NCBI GenBank assembly: GCA_025506515.1
Contig: CM046451.1
Coordinates: 43,171,701 to 43,235,700 of the forward strand
Source of the DNA: Flaveria trinervia
Lineage: Eukaryota > Streptophyta > Magnoliopsida > Asterales > Asteraceae
Length of the DNA: 64,000 bases
Direction: 5' to 3'
Both the position numbers and the translations under genes were made by a program. Shown here piece after piece: positions 10,256-21,385 of the stretch (position 1 is the first letter of the stretch; each line of letters begins with the position of its first letter). The notes under the pieces were generated by a model that was given only the letters and a program-made list of their open reading frames with translations, searched no databases and had not been told where the DNA came from.

Positions 10256-11373
10256 AGCAGTCAGTCTTTAGCTAGTGCTCTAGTGATAAAGCAAGATGGA
10301 GTATGCGACTAGAGTGTGTATGCAGAGGAAGTCAAGCCTCAATTTCAAAATCATGCTCTTATGGCTCACATCAATGATGGACCATCTCCAATGCCCACTA
10401 AGGTAAAATCTAACCTTGTAGTGAAAAATGCATTAATGAATTGCAAGGGTATAAGGAGCATAACCACAAACTGGCTGATTAAATCAAAGAAGAAAAGGTA
10501 AAGACAGAGATGATAAAAAGAGAAATAAAAACTTTGAAATCAAACTTAAATCTCTCATCTCTGACATATAAAAACTGCATGGTGAGAAGTACACTCTTGT
10601 AGCTGAGAATGAGCTACTTATGAAAAGTTAGCTCAATCTAAGCTCAACAATCTATGACTGAAGTGAAACTTGAAAAGTTTCAAATGTCTTCAGTCAAGCC
10701 GCAAGAGATGCTTGATTCCCAAAAGGATCCAAAGGACATGTCAGGGATCGGGTATAATTCATGTCCTCCACCATACAATGACAACTACATTGTCATGCCT
10801 GAATCTGTATCACTCTCTAAAGCAATTGAACCTAAAACTATGGAACCTAAATCTATAGTGAAATAGGTGACCAATCCTTAAAACAAACCTGATGTTTATA
10901 TTGAAACCAATGAGGATAAAATCAAGTTAGGTCACCCAATCAAAATCAAAGAGTGTTCAGACAAGACAGCGAGTGTCATGAAACCATCAAGCCCTGTAAA
11001 AGCAATTGTACCTTTTATAAAATTCATACCATCTGTTTTAAAAGGCAAAAATAAATATGTGAAGACAGTGAAACCCACTACTGAGAGTAGTTCTGATAAT
11101 GAGATTATATCTCCACAAAATTCAAGCAAATCAGAAAAGGTTTCACTGCAAAAGAAACAAACTGTAACATTGAGTTCAACATATAAAACATCATCAGACC
11201 CTCAGTCTTCAAGATTAAGGCAGGGAGTTGGGTTTGATATTTGTAACAAGGAACATGTTGAGCAGCTTGAGAAAGAAGTAAGAAATAGGTTGAAGAAACA
11301 GAAACATCCTAGAAAATTAAACAAAAGTAGTGTTGTGAAGCAAACTACTAAAAAGGCTGATTCTGATTCATGA
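10256..11373 (+). pseudogene. Copia-N gag-pol linker, Lys/Ser-rich
   Basis: Fragmented frames at 10316-10501, 10654-10866 and 10978-11373. The content is charged and low-complexity with likely coiled-coil stretches (VEQLEKEVRNRLKKQK). The position between the gag knuckle and protease matches the long linker of SIRE-like elements. No known domain was recognised. Confidence 0.55.
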
Positions 11374-11388
11374 CCTAACGAAAAGAAA

Positions 11389-12039
11389 GTGACTCATCAA
11401 AAGAAAATATCAGTTGAGTCACACAAGGAAAAATCTGATTCAATAAACAAACAAATGTATTATAACATTTGTGAAATGTTCAATCACAAGATAGATAAAT
11501 GCTTCTTTAATCAATATTGCTCTATCTGTGATATGAACAATCACTCCACCAAAAACTGCTATTTCAACAAGTATTGTTCAATCTGTGACGTGAACAATCA
11601 TAATACATCTGATTGTTACTTCAATCAGAAGGGTTTGAGAATTCCCCAACACAAGCCCATCTCAAAAACATCCACTGTGATGCATTCTGTCAGACCTTAT
11701 TTTCATAATACTCAATCTAGGACACCTAGATCAACAAATAACAGGAATAATTTGAAGGAATTGATAATGAAACACCAACTTAACCTTCCAAAACAAAAAT
11801 CTACTATTGATAATGAAAAACGGGCTAAATTTTTACAAAGAAACAGAGACCAACGATTTCATTATTCATCTGAATCCTCAGTAGATGTTGATGAGATGAC
11901 TCAACCCATTCATTACCAAAAATCTCCCAGGACGCCTCCATCGAAATCACAATTTAGAAGGAAATACCAGGAGGTCACCATCATGAATAGGAATGGGAAA
12001 CCCAAGACCATCATGGCTTGGGTTCCCTATTCTATTTAG
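11389..12039 (+). CDS. Copia-N second knuckle region: three tandem CCHC-like units before protease
   Basis: One open frame. Three adjacent 21-residue units start near 11455, 11515 and 11575: CSICDMNNHSTKNC and CSICDVNNHNTSDC are complete C-x2-C-x4-H-x4-C knuckles. The first unit (NICEMFNHKIDKC) has Tyr in place of its first Cys. Copia-E has a single such unit here (MCESTTHIAKDC). The frame ends at 12039, overlapping the start of the protease frame. RNA binding is inferred from the ligand pattern only. Confidence 0.72.
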   Translation: MTHQKKISVESHKEKSDSINKQMYYNICEMFNHKIDKCFFNQYCSICDMNNHSTKNCYFNKYCSICDVNNHNTSDCYFNQKGLRIPQHKPISKTSTVMHSVRPYFHNTQSRTPRSTNNRNNLKELIMKHQLNLPKQKSTIDNEKRAKFLQRNRDQRFHYSSESSVDVDEMTQPIHYQKSPRTPPSKSQFRRKYQEVTIMNRNGKPKTIMAWVPYSI

Positions 12040-12364
12040 TTCTTTTTGCTTGCAGGCTCATCCACACAGGTCTAATAGTCTATGGTACATAGACAGTGGA
12101 TGCTCCCGACACATGACTAGAGATCGTTCCCTCCTTCATGACTTCAAGCGCATACAAGGAACTACTATGGCATTCGGTGGAGATTCAGAAGTTGGTAGAA
12201 TTACAGGAGAAGGATCTGTGACGAACGGGATGCTGAGCTTTGACAGAGTAAACTACTGTGAACAACTGAATTTCAATCTGCTAAGCGTGTCTCAGATCTG
12301 CGACAAAAAATATTCCACTCACTTTACAGACACTCATCACTACATTCTGAAACCTAGATTTTAG
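12040..12364 (+). pseudogene. pol: Copia-N aspartic protease
   Basis: The active site DSG lies in LWYIDSGCSRHMTRD near 12090, followed by FGGDSEVGRITGEG and NLLSVSQICD, the usual end of copia protease. It would cleave the gag-pol polyprotein. The frame is shifted relative to the preceding knuckle region and ends at TAG 12362. Confidence 0.85.
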
Positions 12365-13432
12365 ATCCCTGAAGAATTGGTTCTGCATCACTAATGGAAG
12401 AAACATGTCTTTTGTCTAAAGCATCATTGATGAGTCACAGCTTGGCATAGACGTTTGGGGCATAGTTACTTTAAAAATATGAACAAGTTAGTCAAAGGAA
12501 ACCATGTTATTGGTCTTCCTCAAAAAGAATTCAATTTTATTGATCAATGTTCAGCGTGCCTCAAAGGAAAACAACACAAATCGTCTCACAAAACCAAGCT
12601 GGTGAACACTAACAATACTCCATTGAAGCTACTTCACATGGATCTATTTGGACCAACTCATGTAGTGAGTATGGGAAAGAAATAGTATTGTTTAGTGATC
12701 ATTGATGCTTTTCACGATTCACATGGTTGTTCTTCCTACTTCATAAAAACAAAGCTTCCCAAATCCTAGAAGAATTTATCACTAAAATTGAAAATCAACT
12801 TGATCTTAAGGACAAAATAATAAGAAGTGATAATGGTACTGAATTCAAAAATGAAAGTATGAGTTCCTTTTGTACAACCAAAGGCATTTCTCATCAATTC
12901 AGTGTAGCTAGAACTCCTCAACAAAATAGGGTAGTTGAAAAGGCAAAACAGAACACTAATTGAAGCAGCAAGAATGATGCTAGCCGATGCTAAACTGCCA
13001 ATCACCTTCTGGGCAGAAGCAGTTAACACATCGTGCTTTGTACAAAATCGAACTCTCATTGTTAAAGAAAGTAACATGACACCTTATGAACTGATCTTTC
13101 ATAGGAAACCATTTATTGGATTCCTCAAATCATATGGTTGTCCAGTCTCAATATTAAACACCCGAGACCATTTGGGAAAATTTTCATCCAAGTCAGATGA
13201 AGGATTCTTTGTAGGTTACTCTTCTATTTCAAAGGCTTATAGAGTGTTCAATCCTAGATTGAACATTATTGATGAATATACAAATGTTCAATTCAAGGAA
13301 CATTTGTTTCCTAAATCTACACATGGTCCTAACTGGTTGTTTGATATTGAGACGTTTACAAAATCATTTGACCAACTTCACTTGTCTGATGCAGGAAATA
13401 TAGATTCAAGTGATACTTCATCAGCTGTATAA
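12365..13432 (+). pseudogene. pol: Copia-N integrase with GAG-pre-integrase zinc domain
   Basis: The zinc domain ends in CSACLKGKQHKS near 12570. The catalytic triad is D at 12641 (HMDLFGP), D at 12829 (RSDNGTEF) and E at 12937. Frameshifts lie near 12690 and 12950. The C-terminal part 12935-13432 continues with GFLKSYGCP and SDEGFFVGYS. It would insert the cDNA into host DNA. All three acidic residues survive, but the frame does not. Confidence 0.85.
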
Positions 13433-14256
13433 AGAAGAGATAATTATCCATTGATTCCACCTACATTAGATGAACACATGAATGAAGATGTTCCTCTTCA
13501 AGTTGATCCATCAGAAAACTATCACAAAACCTTAGTGTTTCTTCTGAAGAAGGTCCCAGCCTAGTACCATCTCACTCAGATGACTTGTCAAATGAGATCA
13601 GAAATCAAAAATAGGCTTCTCATCCAGTTGAAACACAAGGTACATCAAATGATGCAAGCAATCTCAGTGTTACTGAAGATGTAGCAGTTACTGAAACAAA
13701 AGTTGACAATTTTAATAATTCAACAACAGTACAAGATGAATGTGCCTCTGACCATAATGAACTGAATGTCTCCAATCTTGATGTAACTATTGCTGGTGAC
13801 ACCATTCCAACAACAAGAATACAAAAGAATCAACCAGTTGAAACCATTATTGGTGATCTTAATGAGAGGGTGACAAGAAGCAAGTACAGTATTGCAAACA
13901 TCTGTTTGTTCTCATGCTTTCTATGTCAAACAGTACCCAAAAACATCAAAGAGGCACTTCATGACAATAGTTGGATTGAAGCAATGCAGGAAGAATTGCT
14001 CCAATTCAAGAAGCAAGAAGTATGGCAACTGGTAGATCTTCTCGAAGGACAATACCCTATCGGTACCAGATGGCTGTACAGGAACAATAATAATGATAGA
14101 GGGATCGTCATCAGAAACAAAGCAAGACTTGTGGCACAGGGATACAATCAAGATGAAGGAATCGACTACGACGAAGTGTTTGCACCTGTTGCCAGACTAG
14201 AAGCAATCATAATCTTTCTTGCATATTCTGCGTCCATGAAACTTATTGTTTATTAA
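13433..14256 (+). pseudogene. pol: Copia-N integrase-RT linker and RT N-terminal part
   Basis: Bases 13433-13869 encode a Ser/Thr/Asp-rich linker ending in the conserved IIGDLNERVTR boundary. RT begins at about 13930 (IKEALHDNSWIEAMQEELLQF) and includes RNKARLVAQGYNQDEGIDYDEVFAPVARLE. A TAA at 14254 and a following frameshift break it. The family is RVT_2 (copia RT). Confidence 0.83.
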
Positions 14257-14807
14257 ATGGATGTGAAGTGTGCTTTCCTGTATGAAAGATTGCTGAGGAA
14301 GTCTATGTGAGTCAACCACCTGGCTTTGAAGATCCAGATTTCCCTCATAGAGTTTACAAGCTTGACAAAGCTCTGTATGGTCTTCATCAAGCACCAAGAA
14401 TGTAGTATGAGACTCTATCATCCTTTCTTCTTGAACATGGGTATGAAAGAGGAAAGATTGATCAGACTCTCTTCAGAAGAAAAAGAGGAAAAGACATGTT
14501 GTTAGTCCAGCTCTACGTGGATGACATTATATTTGGCTCGACAAACAAGCAACTCTGCAAAGAATTTGAAGACCTTATGCACTCAAAGTTCCAAATGAGT
14601 GCCATGGGGGAACTCACTTTCTTTCTAGGCATGCAAGTCCAACAGACAGTAGATGGAATCTTCGTCAACCAATAAAAATATGTAGAAACCCTATTGAAGA
14701 AATTTCACTTTGCTGATTGTCAGTCTATCAAAACTCCTGTGGATACTAAAGTGAAGATTGGACCTGACCCTGAAGGCAAATCAGTGGATCAAACTCATTA
14801 TTGATTA
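14257..14807 (+). pseudogene. pol: Copia-N RT palm region
   Basis: VYKLDKALYGLHQAP, then the catalytic YVDD at 14514-14525 and MSAMGELTFFLGMQV. A shift near 14280, TAG at 14403 and TAA at 14673 interrupt it, so no long frame remains, but the blocks are in order. Confidence 0.8.
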
Positions 14808-15458
14808 ATGATAGGTTCACTTATGTATCTAACAGCTAGTAGGCCTGACATTATGTTTGGTGTTTGTGTGTGTGCCAGATATCAAGCTGATCCAAAAGAA
14901 TCATATGTGAACCCAGTCAAGAGGATATTCAGATATCTTAAGGGCAAACCAGCTCTTGGGTTATGGTATCCAAAGGAAGGAGAATTTCATCTCTATGCCT
15001 ACACAGACAGTGATTATGGAGGATGCAACTTCAATAGAAAATTCACTTCTAGCGGTTTCCAATTTCATGGTCCTAGACTAGTATCCTGACAATGCAAGAA
15101 GCAGACAAATGTATCTCTATCCACAGCAGAAGCTGAGTATATTGTTGCATCAGCATGTTGCTCTGAAGTTTTTTGGATTCAAAGCCAGATGCTTGATTAT
15201 GGTTTTAACTTCTTGCACACACCAATTTCTATTGACAACGCAGTTGTTGTCTTTATAACTAATAATCCAGTTCAACACTCAAAAACAAAACATATTGAAA
15301 TTAGATATCACTTTTTGAGAGACTGTGCTGAAAAAGGTTTAATCAAATTGATTCAAGTACCAACTGAAAATCAATTAGCTGATTTGTTTACCAAGGCATT
15401 TGAACCTAGTAGGTTTGAATTTCTGGTTCAGTCAATTGGCATGATTAACCTTGAGTAA
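14808..15458 (+). pseudogene. pol: Copia-N RNase H
   Basis: MIGSLMYLTASRPDIMFG, then YTDSDYGGC with the first catalytic Asp, STAEAEY with the Glu, and ADLFTKAF at the end. A TGA at 15087 breaks the frame. Pol ends at TAA 15456-15458 after SIGMINLE. It removes RNA from the RNA-DNA hybrid. Confidence 0.85.
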
Positions 15459-15869
15459 AAACCATGAAAAACAACAAAAACAATTAAAAAACCACAAAAA
15501 TAAATCAGTTTGATGAAGAAAAGAATTCTATGGGAAATGATATAATTACAGTCGTTATATCATTCATTATGCTTAATTTCAAAATGTGAAAGACTGAAAT
15601 GACTTACCAGATATGTTGGTAGGCTCAACTTGGAAGAAAAGATACATGCAGTGATGAATTATTTTTCAATTGTGAAACACTCATCACAAAGTACAGGTAT
15701 GTATTGGCTTATCTAAATGCATGTGTCTAGTAGCCTAAACACACCAGGTAATGATACTTTATGAACCTCTTTCACCACATCATGTTCCATCTTTGTTTTG
15801 CTAAGAAAAGACCTAATGAAATTTGCACATAGTGCACATGTTATGATCCAAAAGATTCCTAATGTGGAA

Positions 15870-16596
15870 TGACTGGGTTTTAGTAAGAGTGATATTCTTA
15901 GTGAGAATCGAATATGATAATCAAGTCAACAATTGAGTGGCGGAAACAAACAATGGAAGAACAATCAAGCAAGAAAAATTACTCGTAAATTCTGTTTGTA
16001 TTGATATTTGATAGTTGACAAATTACAGAGAATAAATACAACAAAATCCTCTTTCTATCAACCATCCCCTCAGTACGAGGTAAACTATTCTATTTATAGA
16101 CAAGACAAGATGCCTTTACAAAATGACTAAACTACCCTTGACCTATTACGTTAGAAACTAGTCTAAGTCTTGATCCGCATCTCTGCTTGTTCATCCGCAT
16201 TGACAAATGCGGATGAGATAATCTTGATCCGTATTTCCACTTGATCAACATTAGTAAGTTGGTCATCCGCATTAGTTAATGCGGATGAACAAATACTAGT
16301 GGCGCATTTGGTTGGACATCTGCATTGGTTAATGCGGATGATCAAAGTCTTGTCCGCATCTTCTTTTATTCTTCCGCATTAGTCAATGCGGAAGAGTAAC
16401 TTGTTCAGCATGCGGAAGAGTAAACACTTGTCCGCATCAGAATTTTGTCTGCCGCATTGATCAATGCGGAAGATAATACTTGTTATTTTTCTTGTACTTC
16501 TTCATCCGCATTACATCTTGGACTTGTGGGATTCCAGCTAAACAATCATCAATTCACCCATTGAGTTGGCATGTATGATCCTTTCAGGGTGCAACA
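15870..16596 (-). mobile_element. Solo LTR of the Copia-N family, antisense, nested in Copia-N
   Basis: It reads as the reverse complement of the N LTR from TGACTGGG to GGTGCAACA and includes the hairpin array and inverted TATA box. It is flanked on both sides by TGGAA (15865-15869, 16597-16601). No internal sequence is left, so it arose by LTR-LTR recombination after a same-family insertion. Confidence 0.92.
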
Positions 16597-17127
16597 TGGA
16601 ACACATCTAAAATTGGATGAATCAACAAAGTAATACATTCCATGTGAATGAACAAAAGAATCCTATCATGGATCACTTTCCAAACTGAAGTGAAAAGAAT
16701 CCCAATGTGGGTCATCATGAAAAAGGATCAAAGTAAAAGATTCCCAATGAGGATCAGTGAAAATAAGATTTCATAACTTAAGTAACCTGGTAAGAAAAGC
16801 TGTGAAAAAGTTCTACCAAGCATTGTATAAGGAGGGTTGATCATTCCACGCTTATGTGTGTGAGGTACACATTGACTAATTAAATAAACCAAAACATGAT
16901 AAAAGTCATTGGCATCAAAATATCAACCAGGTATGACTTTAAGCGGACAAACATACCTTCAGTCTTCAAGTTCATGATCATGTCCATTTAATCATAAAGG
17001 ATGCACATGTGTAATGTTAGACTGATATGATCCCAACAAAGAGATAATTCTCTTCATTATAAATAATCAAAATAATATTCAAAAGGTTTTAAATCTTTAA
17101 AGTTTCATTCCAAATGTGGATATAAAC

Positions 17128-17143
17128 TTTAGGGGGAGTAATT
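17128..17143 (+). promoter_or_regulatory. Internal polypurine-tract-like site in Copia-N
   Basis: TTTAGGGGGAGTAATT closely resembles the terminal PPT CCTTAGGGGGAGTAT at 21979-21993, but lies between pol and the third gene. Copia-M has a comparable site at 29071-29087. Confidence 0.6.
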
Positions 17144-17913
17144 TAAAATTTTTGAGTAAGTCAAAAATATTTGTTACTTAACTTTGAAAACAAAACAAAA
17201 AGGATTTTGGTTGGTGTTGTTGCAAAAAGTCATACCATTATATCTCAGCTTATGCAGATTTTTAGAAGCATGATAAGTCCAAGATCTGTCAAAATTAGGA
17301 AACTTGTATCAATTCTAACATACAAGTCCATCCAAGCAAGAATTGACAACTTCAACAGTCAACTTCATAAGAAAATTCAACCAAGGACAAATCTTCATAA
17401 GATGAATAATCAATTCAATCATATTAACTTTTGACTAAGTTCAAAATTTAATGTAGGTAAGTGCATTGGTTAATGCGGGTGAAGGTAACCCATGCATGTA
17501 ACAAATGCGGGTAAGAGTATTTTTTTCAAGTGCAACTAATGCGGACAATGATTTTACTCTACCACATTAGTGTGTGACCTAAATCAATCAATGAACCAAC
17601 TGATAATGAAGAACACAAAAACATGTCTTATTGATGTAACACAATACACCTTTTCGACTTCAATGAGCATGCAAACCAACAGAAATTCTTATCATCATGA
17701 AAACCTTGATATTCATGTTTGTTGTAAGAACAGAGCATGTTGAAAAAATGAAACATTTTTAACAAATCAATGAAACAATATCTCATTAATGGTTCAAACA
17801 TAGAAACTATGATTGTTAAATGACAAACTCACCATTTGATGTGACAATAATGCAATAGAAATGACAAGCATTCATCCTTGTCCATTTAAAGTCAAATTGA
17901 TAACTAACATACA

Positions 17914-17927
17914 TGTCTCTTGTGCAG
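17914..17927 (+). promoter_or_regulatory. Candidate 3' splice site before the Copia-N third gene
   Basis: TGTCTCTTGTGCAG ends five bases before the ATG at 17933. Copia-P has a very similar CTTCTTGTGTTACAG four bases before its aORF ATG. The match between diverged families is the main support. Confidence 0.5.
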
Positions 17928-17932
17928 ATTAC

Positions 17933-18715
17933 ATGGCAAATCTTACATGGAGCAAGCTCCATAATGTCAGTGGTTATTTAAACCCTGATGTGCCTGAAGC
18001 TGAAGGACTTAGAGATATGATCAGATTCTTATCTACCATAAGGGTAGCCTATGCCATCACTATGAGACCCACAATCTGTGAGAATCTCATCAGGTCCTTC
18101 TGGAACCCTGATGAGGTAGTTAAAGCTGATGGTCTTAGAACATTTACTGGGAGAATCAACAATGAGCTCACTTTGATTATCACTAAAGATTCTGTTAGAA
18201 GATGCTTACAATTTGGTGATGATGCTAAACATCCTCTGGAGCTAGATGATGAAGAAATAACCACATTTTTTGCTGAAATTGGTTATGAAGGAGGATATGA
18301 AGCAAAACAAATTGTTAAAGGATTAGTTGATCTACCTTGGAGATTCCTAATTCACATGTTTCAACACTATCTATCCAAGAGAAAGACAGGATGGAATGAC
18401 ATTCCAGTCTTCACATCCTCAGCAATCTGTGCTCTCTGCACCAATAGGCCATTTAATATGTCTGCATATGTTTTCAATGGCCTGACAAACATTCAAGAAG
18501 GGAGAAGATACAGTCTTGATGTATCCAAGATTCATTCAATGCCTAACTAATGAATCATTCCCTGATATTGTTAATGAAGGACCAGGGCTTGATATTCCTC
18601 ACTATGATACAAGATCCTACATATACATTAAGAAGAAGGACCCAAGAAACTTTTACAGTGGTGCTCACTCACCTCTTCTTCCATGGATGATTCACCAAAT
18701 AAATCGAGAAGGTCA
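17933..18715 (+). pseudogene. aORF of Copia-N, N-terminal domain
   Basis: The start chosen is ATG 17933 (MANLTWSKLHN), just after the acceptor-like site. Copia-E also starts MANL. Blocks: GLRDMIRFLSTIRVAYAI, LIRSFWNP, ITKDSVRRCLQF, WRFLIHMFQHYLSKRKTGWND and ICALCTNRPFNMSAYVFNG. The frame ends at 18550, but the next frame (from 18516) continues the protein with MYPRFIQCLTNESFPDI and NFYSGAHSPLLPWM. It resembles the putative plant transposon protein family. A capsid-like or envelope-like role is unproven. No transmembrane segment or signal peptide is seen here. Confidence 0.68.
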
Positions 18716-19055
18716 AGCACAAGCACAACCATCACCACAGCCATCACCACAACAATCACCACAACCAGCACCACAACCATCACCACAACCATTACCACAA
18801 ACATCACCACAACCAGCAACACAACAATCATCACAGCCAGCACCTCAACCATCACCACAACCAACACCACAAACAACCCCTCAACCTTCACCAATATCCC
18901 CTCATGATCACTCTCTAATATCACCTCCACATCAATCACCTATATCACCATACCAACCTTTGCCATCCCATGATCACCCTGCTAAAGTTGAAGGATCAAC
19001 TAGTGCTTCTAAAACATCCAAATCATTTTCTGATGAGGAGGATCATCATACTTAA
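18716..19055 (+). pseudogene. aORF of Copia-N, Pro-Gln repeat linker
   Basis: Continuous with the preceding frame. Bases 18716-18895 encode repeated QPSPQPSPQ-type units from CCACAACCATCA-like 12- to 18-bp DNA repeats, followed by a Ser/Pro/His-rich stretch ending at TAA 19053. It is predicted to be disordered. Confidence 0.65.
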
Positions 19056-20066
19056 AGCCTGCATAAAGAGCAACTTCTGAGACTACTCCCTCAGAGAAAT
19101 TTGTTGAATCAAATGTGAACAGGCCTGATGAAAAGGATGAGTTGATAACTGAACTGTTGCAAAAGGTTGAAAGAATGGAGAGAATACTAAATAGGAGGGC
19201 TAGAATAATTGATGATAGAATTCTAGAGCTTGATGAAAAGGAGCAAGAGCTGAAAGATCTCAAAGAAAAACATAAATCTAAAATGAAGGAGAAAGAAAAG
19301 GAAATTGAAACTTTAAATGTTGCACTTAATCATTCAAGAGAGGAAACATGTTGACACTCTTGCAATTCAAACAATAGCAATGGAAGAACAAGAGAACATT
19401 ATAGAATAACAAACTGAAATCATCTCTAATCTTGAAAAAGAAACTGATAGCAAAAACAAAAGGATTTCTGAACTTGAGCTGATAATTGAGATTCAAAGAA
19501 GTGAAGTGCATGATGATAAGAAAGATGAACAAGAAAAGGTTGATGATGAAGAACAAGAAAAAGATGATAGTGATGATAACAAGTCTGTTTCTGACAATGA
19601 ACAACAAGAAGGTGATACAAGTCAAGCAAAGCATGAGGAACAAAGTCTAGAGATGGTGATATACTCTCGAAAAACCTATGCTATTCACAGTGAGAAAGCT
19701 GAATTTGAGGAACTTTTTAGTGCTTTAGACAGCTTCACATCTAAAGAATTCAGTGTAGATGATGACTTTTGGGATTTTGTAAACAATCAAAGAACTGATT
19801 CTGATCCAATTGTATTCATCCCCAAATCTCTAGTTCCTTTGGAGAAAGAGCTAAGCAAGCAGATTGTCCTTGCAGTGTCATTAACTGAAGAACAAAAGGA
19901 AAAGATAAGAGAAATGTGTGAAAAAGAAAAAGAAAAAGAAGAAGAAACAAAAAAGGAGAAGGAGGAAATAAAACTGAATGATCAAGAACAAACCACACCC
20001 AAAAAATTGTGTGAAGTGATTGAAAAAGGTGAAACTTCAAGTCCACAACTTCAAACATATTCATGA
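19056..20066 (+). pseudogene. aORF of Copia-N, coiled-coil and acidic section
   Basis: Bases 19115-19354 encode heptad-like LLQKVERMERILNRR and ELKDLKEKHKSKMKEKEKEIE. Bases 19506-20066 encode an acidic stretch, YSRKTYAIHSEKAEFEELF, and a Lys/Glu run (EKEKEKEEETKKEKEE). Two frame changes separate the parts. The composition suggests oligomerisation through a coiled coil. Confidence 0.6.
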
Positions 20067-21385
20067 AAAAGAAAATATCTAGCTGAAAAAGCTAAGGGTA
20101 AAAGGCCAGTCATTGAAGAAGAAAGTGTTAAGAAGAAGAAAGATGATCCAAGAAGCCTAGCTGCTATTGCTAAATTTCTTGAAGAACATGAGCAGGCTAA
20201 AGCTCGGTTAAAGAAACAATCAATTATCATTGATCTAGAAGAGGGAGAGATAGTTGGTGGATATGATGCTAAAAAGGATGTTCATATGTACAGTTCTATG
20301 AAAATAGAACATGAAGTGGAAGAAATGGTGTCCAAAGCCAAAACTGATGACTTAATGATCAAAGCTATGTTTCTGATCAATCAAGGGTATGATCTAGATG
20401 AAGTATTTGGAATGACATATGAAGGAATGAAGGAAGAGGAAGATAAAGTGAAAAGGCTGCTTGATCCAAATATTGAAACAGAATATGAAAAAGCAATCAC
20501 CAAAGATGCTCCAACGCATAAAGAGTCTTCTATGAAGAAACCAACCGGGTATGAAAGACCATTGCCATGAAAGGCTCCCTACCCAAGCTGTCTTCAATGA
20601 AGAAATCATCCCTAACTCATGAACCACTATTTCTTGATCCTTATAGTATGACATATAAGGAAATGAAGGATTACCTCACTAGTCAAGGCTTCACCAAAAG
20701 AAAATTGGCAAAATGAAGACTGATTCACTAAAAGTTGCAACACTTAAGTTGATAAATGACAAGAAAGAAAAGTTAAAGCGGTTATAAAAAGAAGTGCTCA
20801 ATAAGAAGCCAAGATCAAGAGTTTCTGCACATGACATGAATCTTACTCATAAAGATCAAGACTATCTTGCACTTATTATTCATAAATATCCAGAGTGGTT
20901 TGCTCAACCCTCCTAACTGAAACTTCAGGAAGGGTTAACCACTGCTGAGATGATCAGAGGAGTATCTACTCCAAAAGGCATAACAGGCCATAAAATTATT
21001 GCCTGGAAGTATGATAGTTCATGGAATATGTTTATGGTTAAAAGGATCTCTGGTCAAAGTGTAATTTTTTACAGAGTACTCTGCTCTAGTAAATGCACAT
21101 GAGATTCATGATCTGAAAGAACTAGCTAATCTGGAGTTGATCAACAATAATGCCATGTTTAGAGGATATGAATTTATAGAAATACTCAAAATGTTCAAGA
21201 GAACCAACAACTTCAATTCTTTGAAAGCGACATGTATGATCAAAGACAAAACATTCAAGAACCCTCTGGAAATGAAACAGACAAAACCAGCTAAAGAAGT
21301 AGTGTATTCGGAACTTAGAGTGAAACCGACTGAATCATTGATAAGAAAATTAGTAGCTGGTAGAAATTCCTCAACACTAATTTAA
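20067..21385 (+). pseudogene. aORF of Copia-N, C-terminal part with W-x-Y...VKR module
   Basis: Fragments: 20286-20570 (INQGYDLDEVFGMTYEGMKEE), then a Lys-rich part, then near 20985-21200 IIAWKYDSSWNMFMVKR, an RISGQ turn, and EIHDLKELANLELINN. This module matches Copia-M (530-320) and Copia-E (58590-58740) in spacing. Several stops interrupt it. The function is unknown. Confidence 0.5.

Larger units (their letters stand above)
15459..17913 (+). other. Copia-N spacer between pol and third gene
   Basis: Noncoding and AT-rich. It holds the antisense solo LTR (15870-16596), an internal PPT-like tract (17128-17143) and another group of ATGCGG half-sites at 17458-17575. An 87-codon open stretch at 17171-17434 has no recognisable family and follows the PPT-like tract. 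Confidence 0.75.

Noticed and set aside
17171..17434. 87-codon frame in the Copia-N spacer
   Set aside because: AT-rich, no homologous block in other families; kept only as part of the spacer description.
18628..18939. Val/Met-rich minus-strand frame and Ile/Thr-rich plus-strand frame over the Pro-Gln region
   Set aside because: Shadows of the QPSPQ repeat; the Pro-Gln frame is continuous with the conserved YPRFIQ domain and so is the real one.
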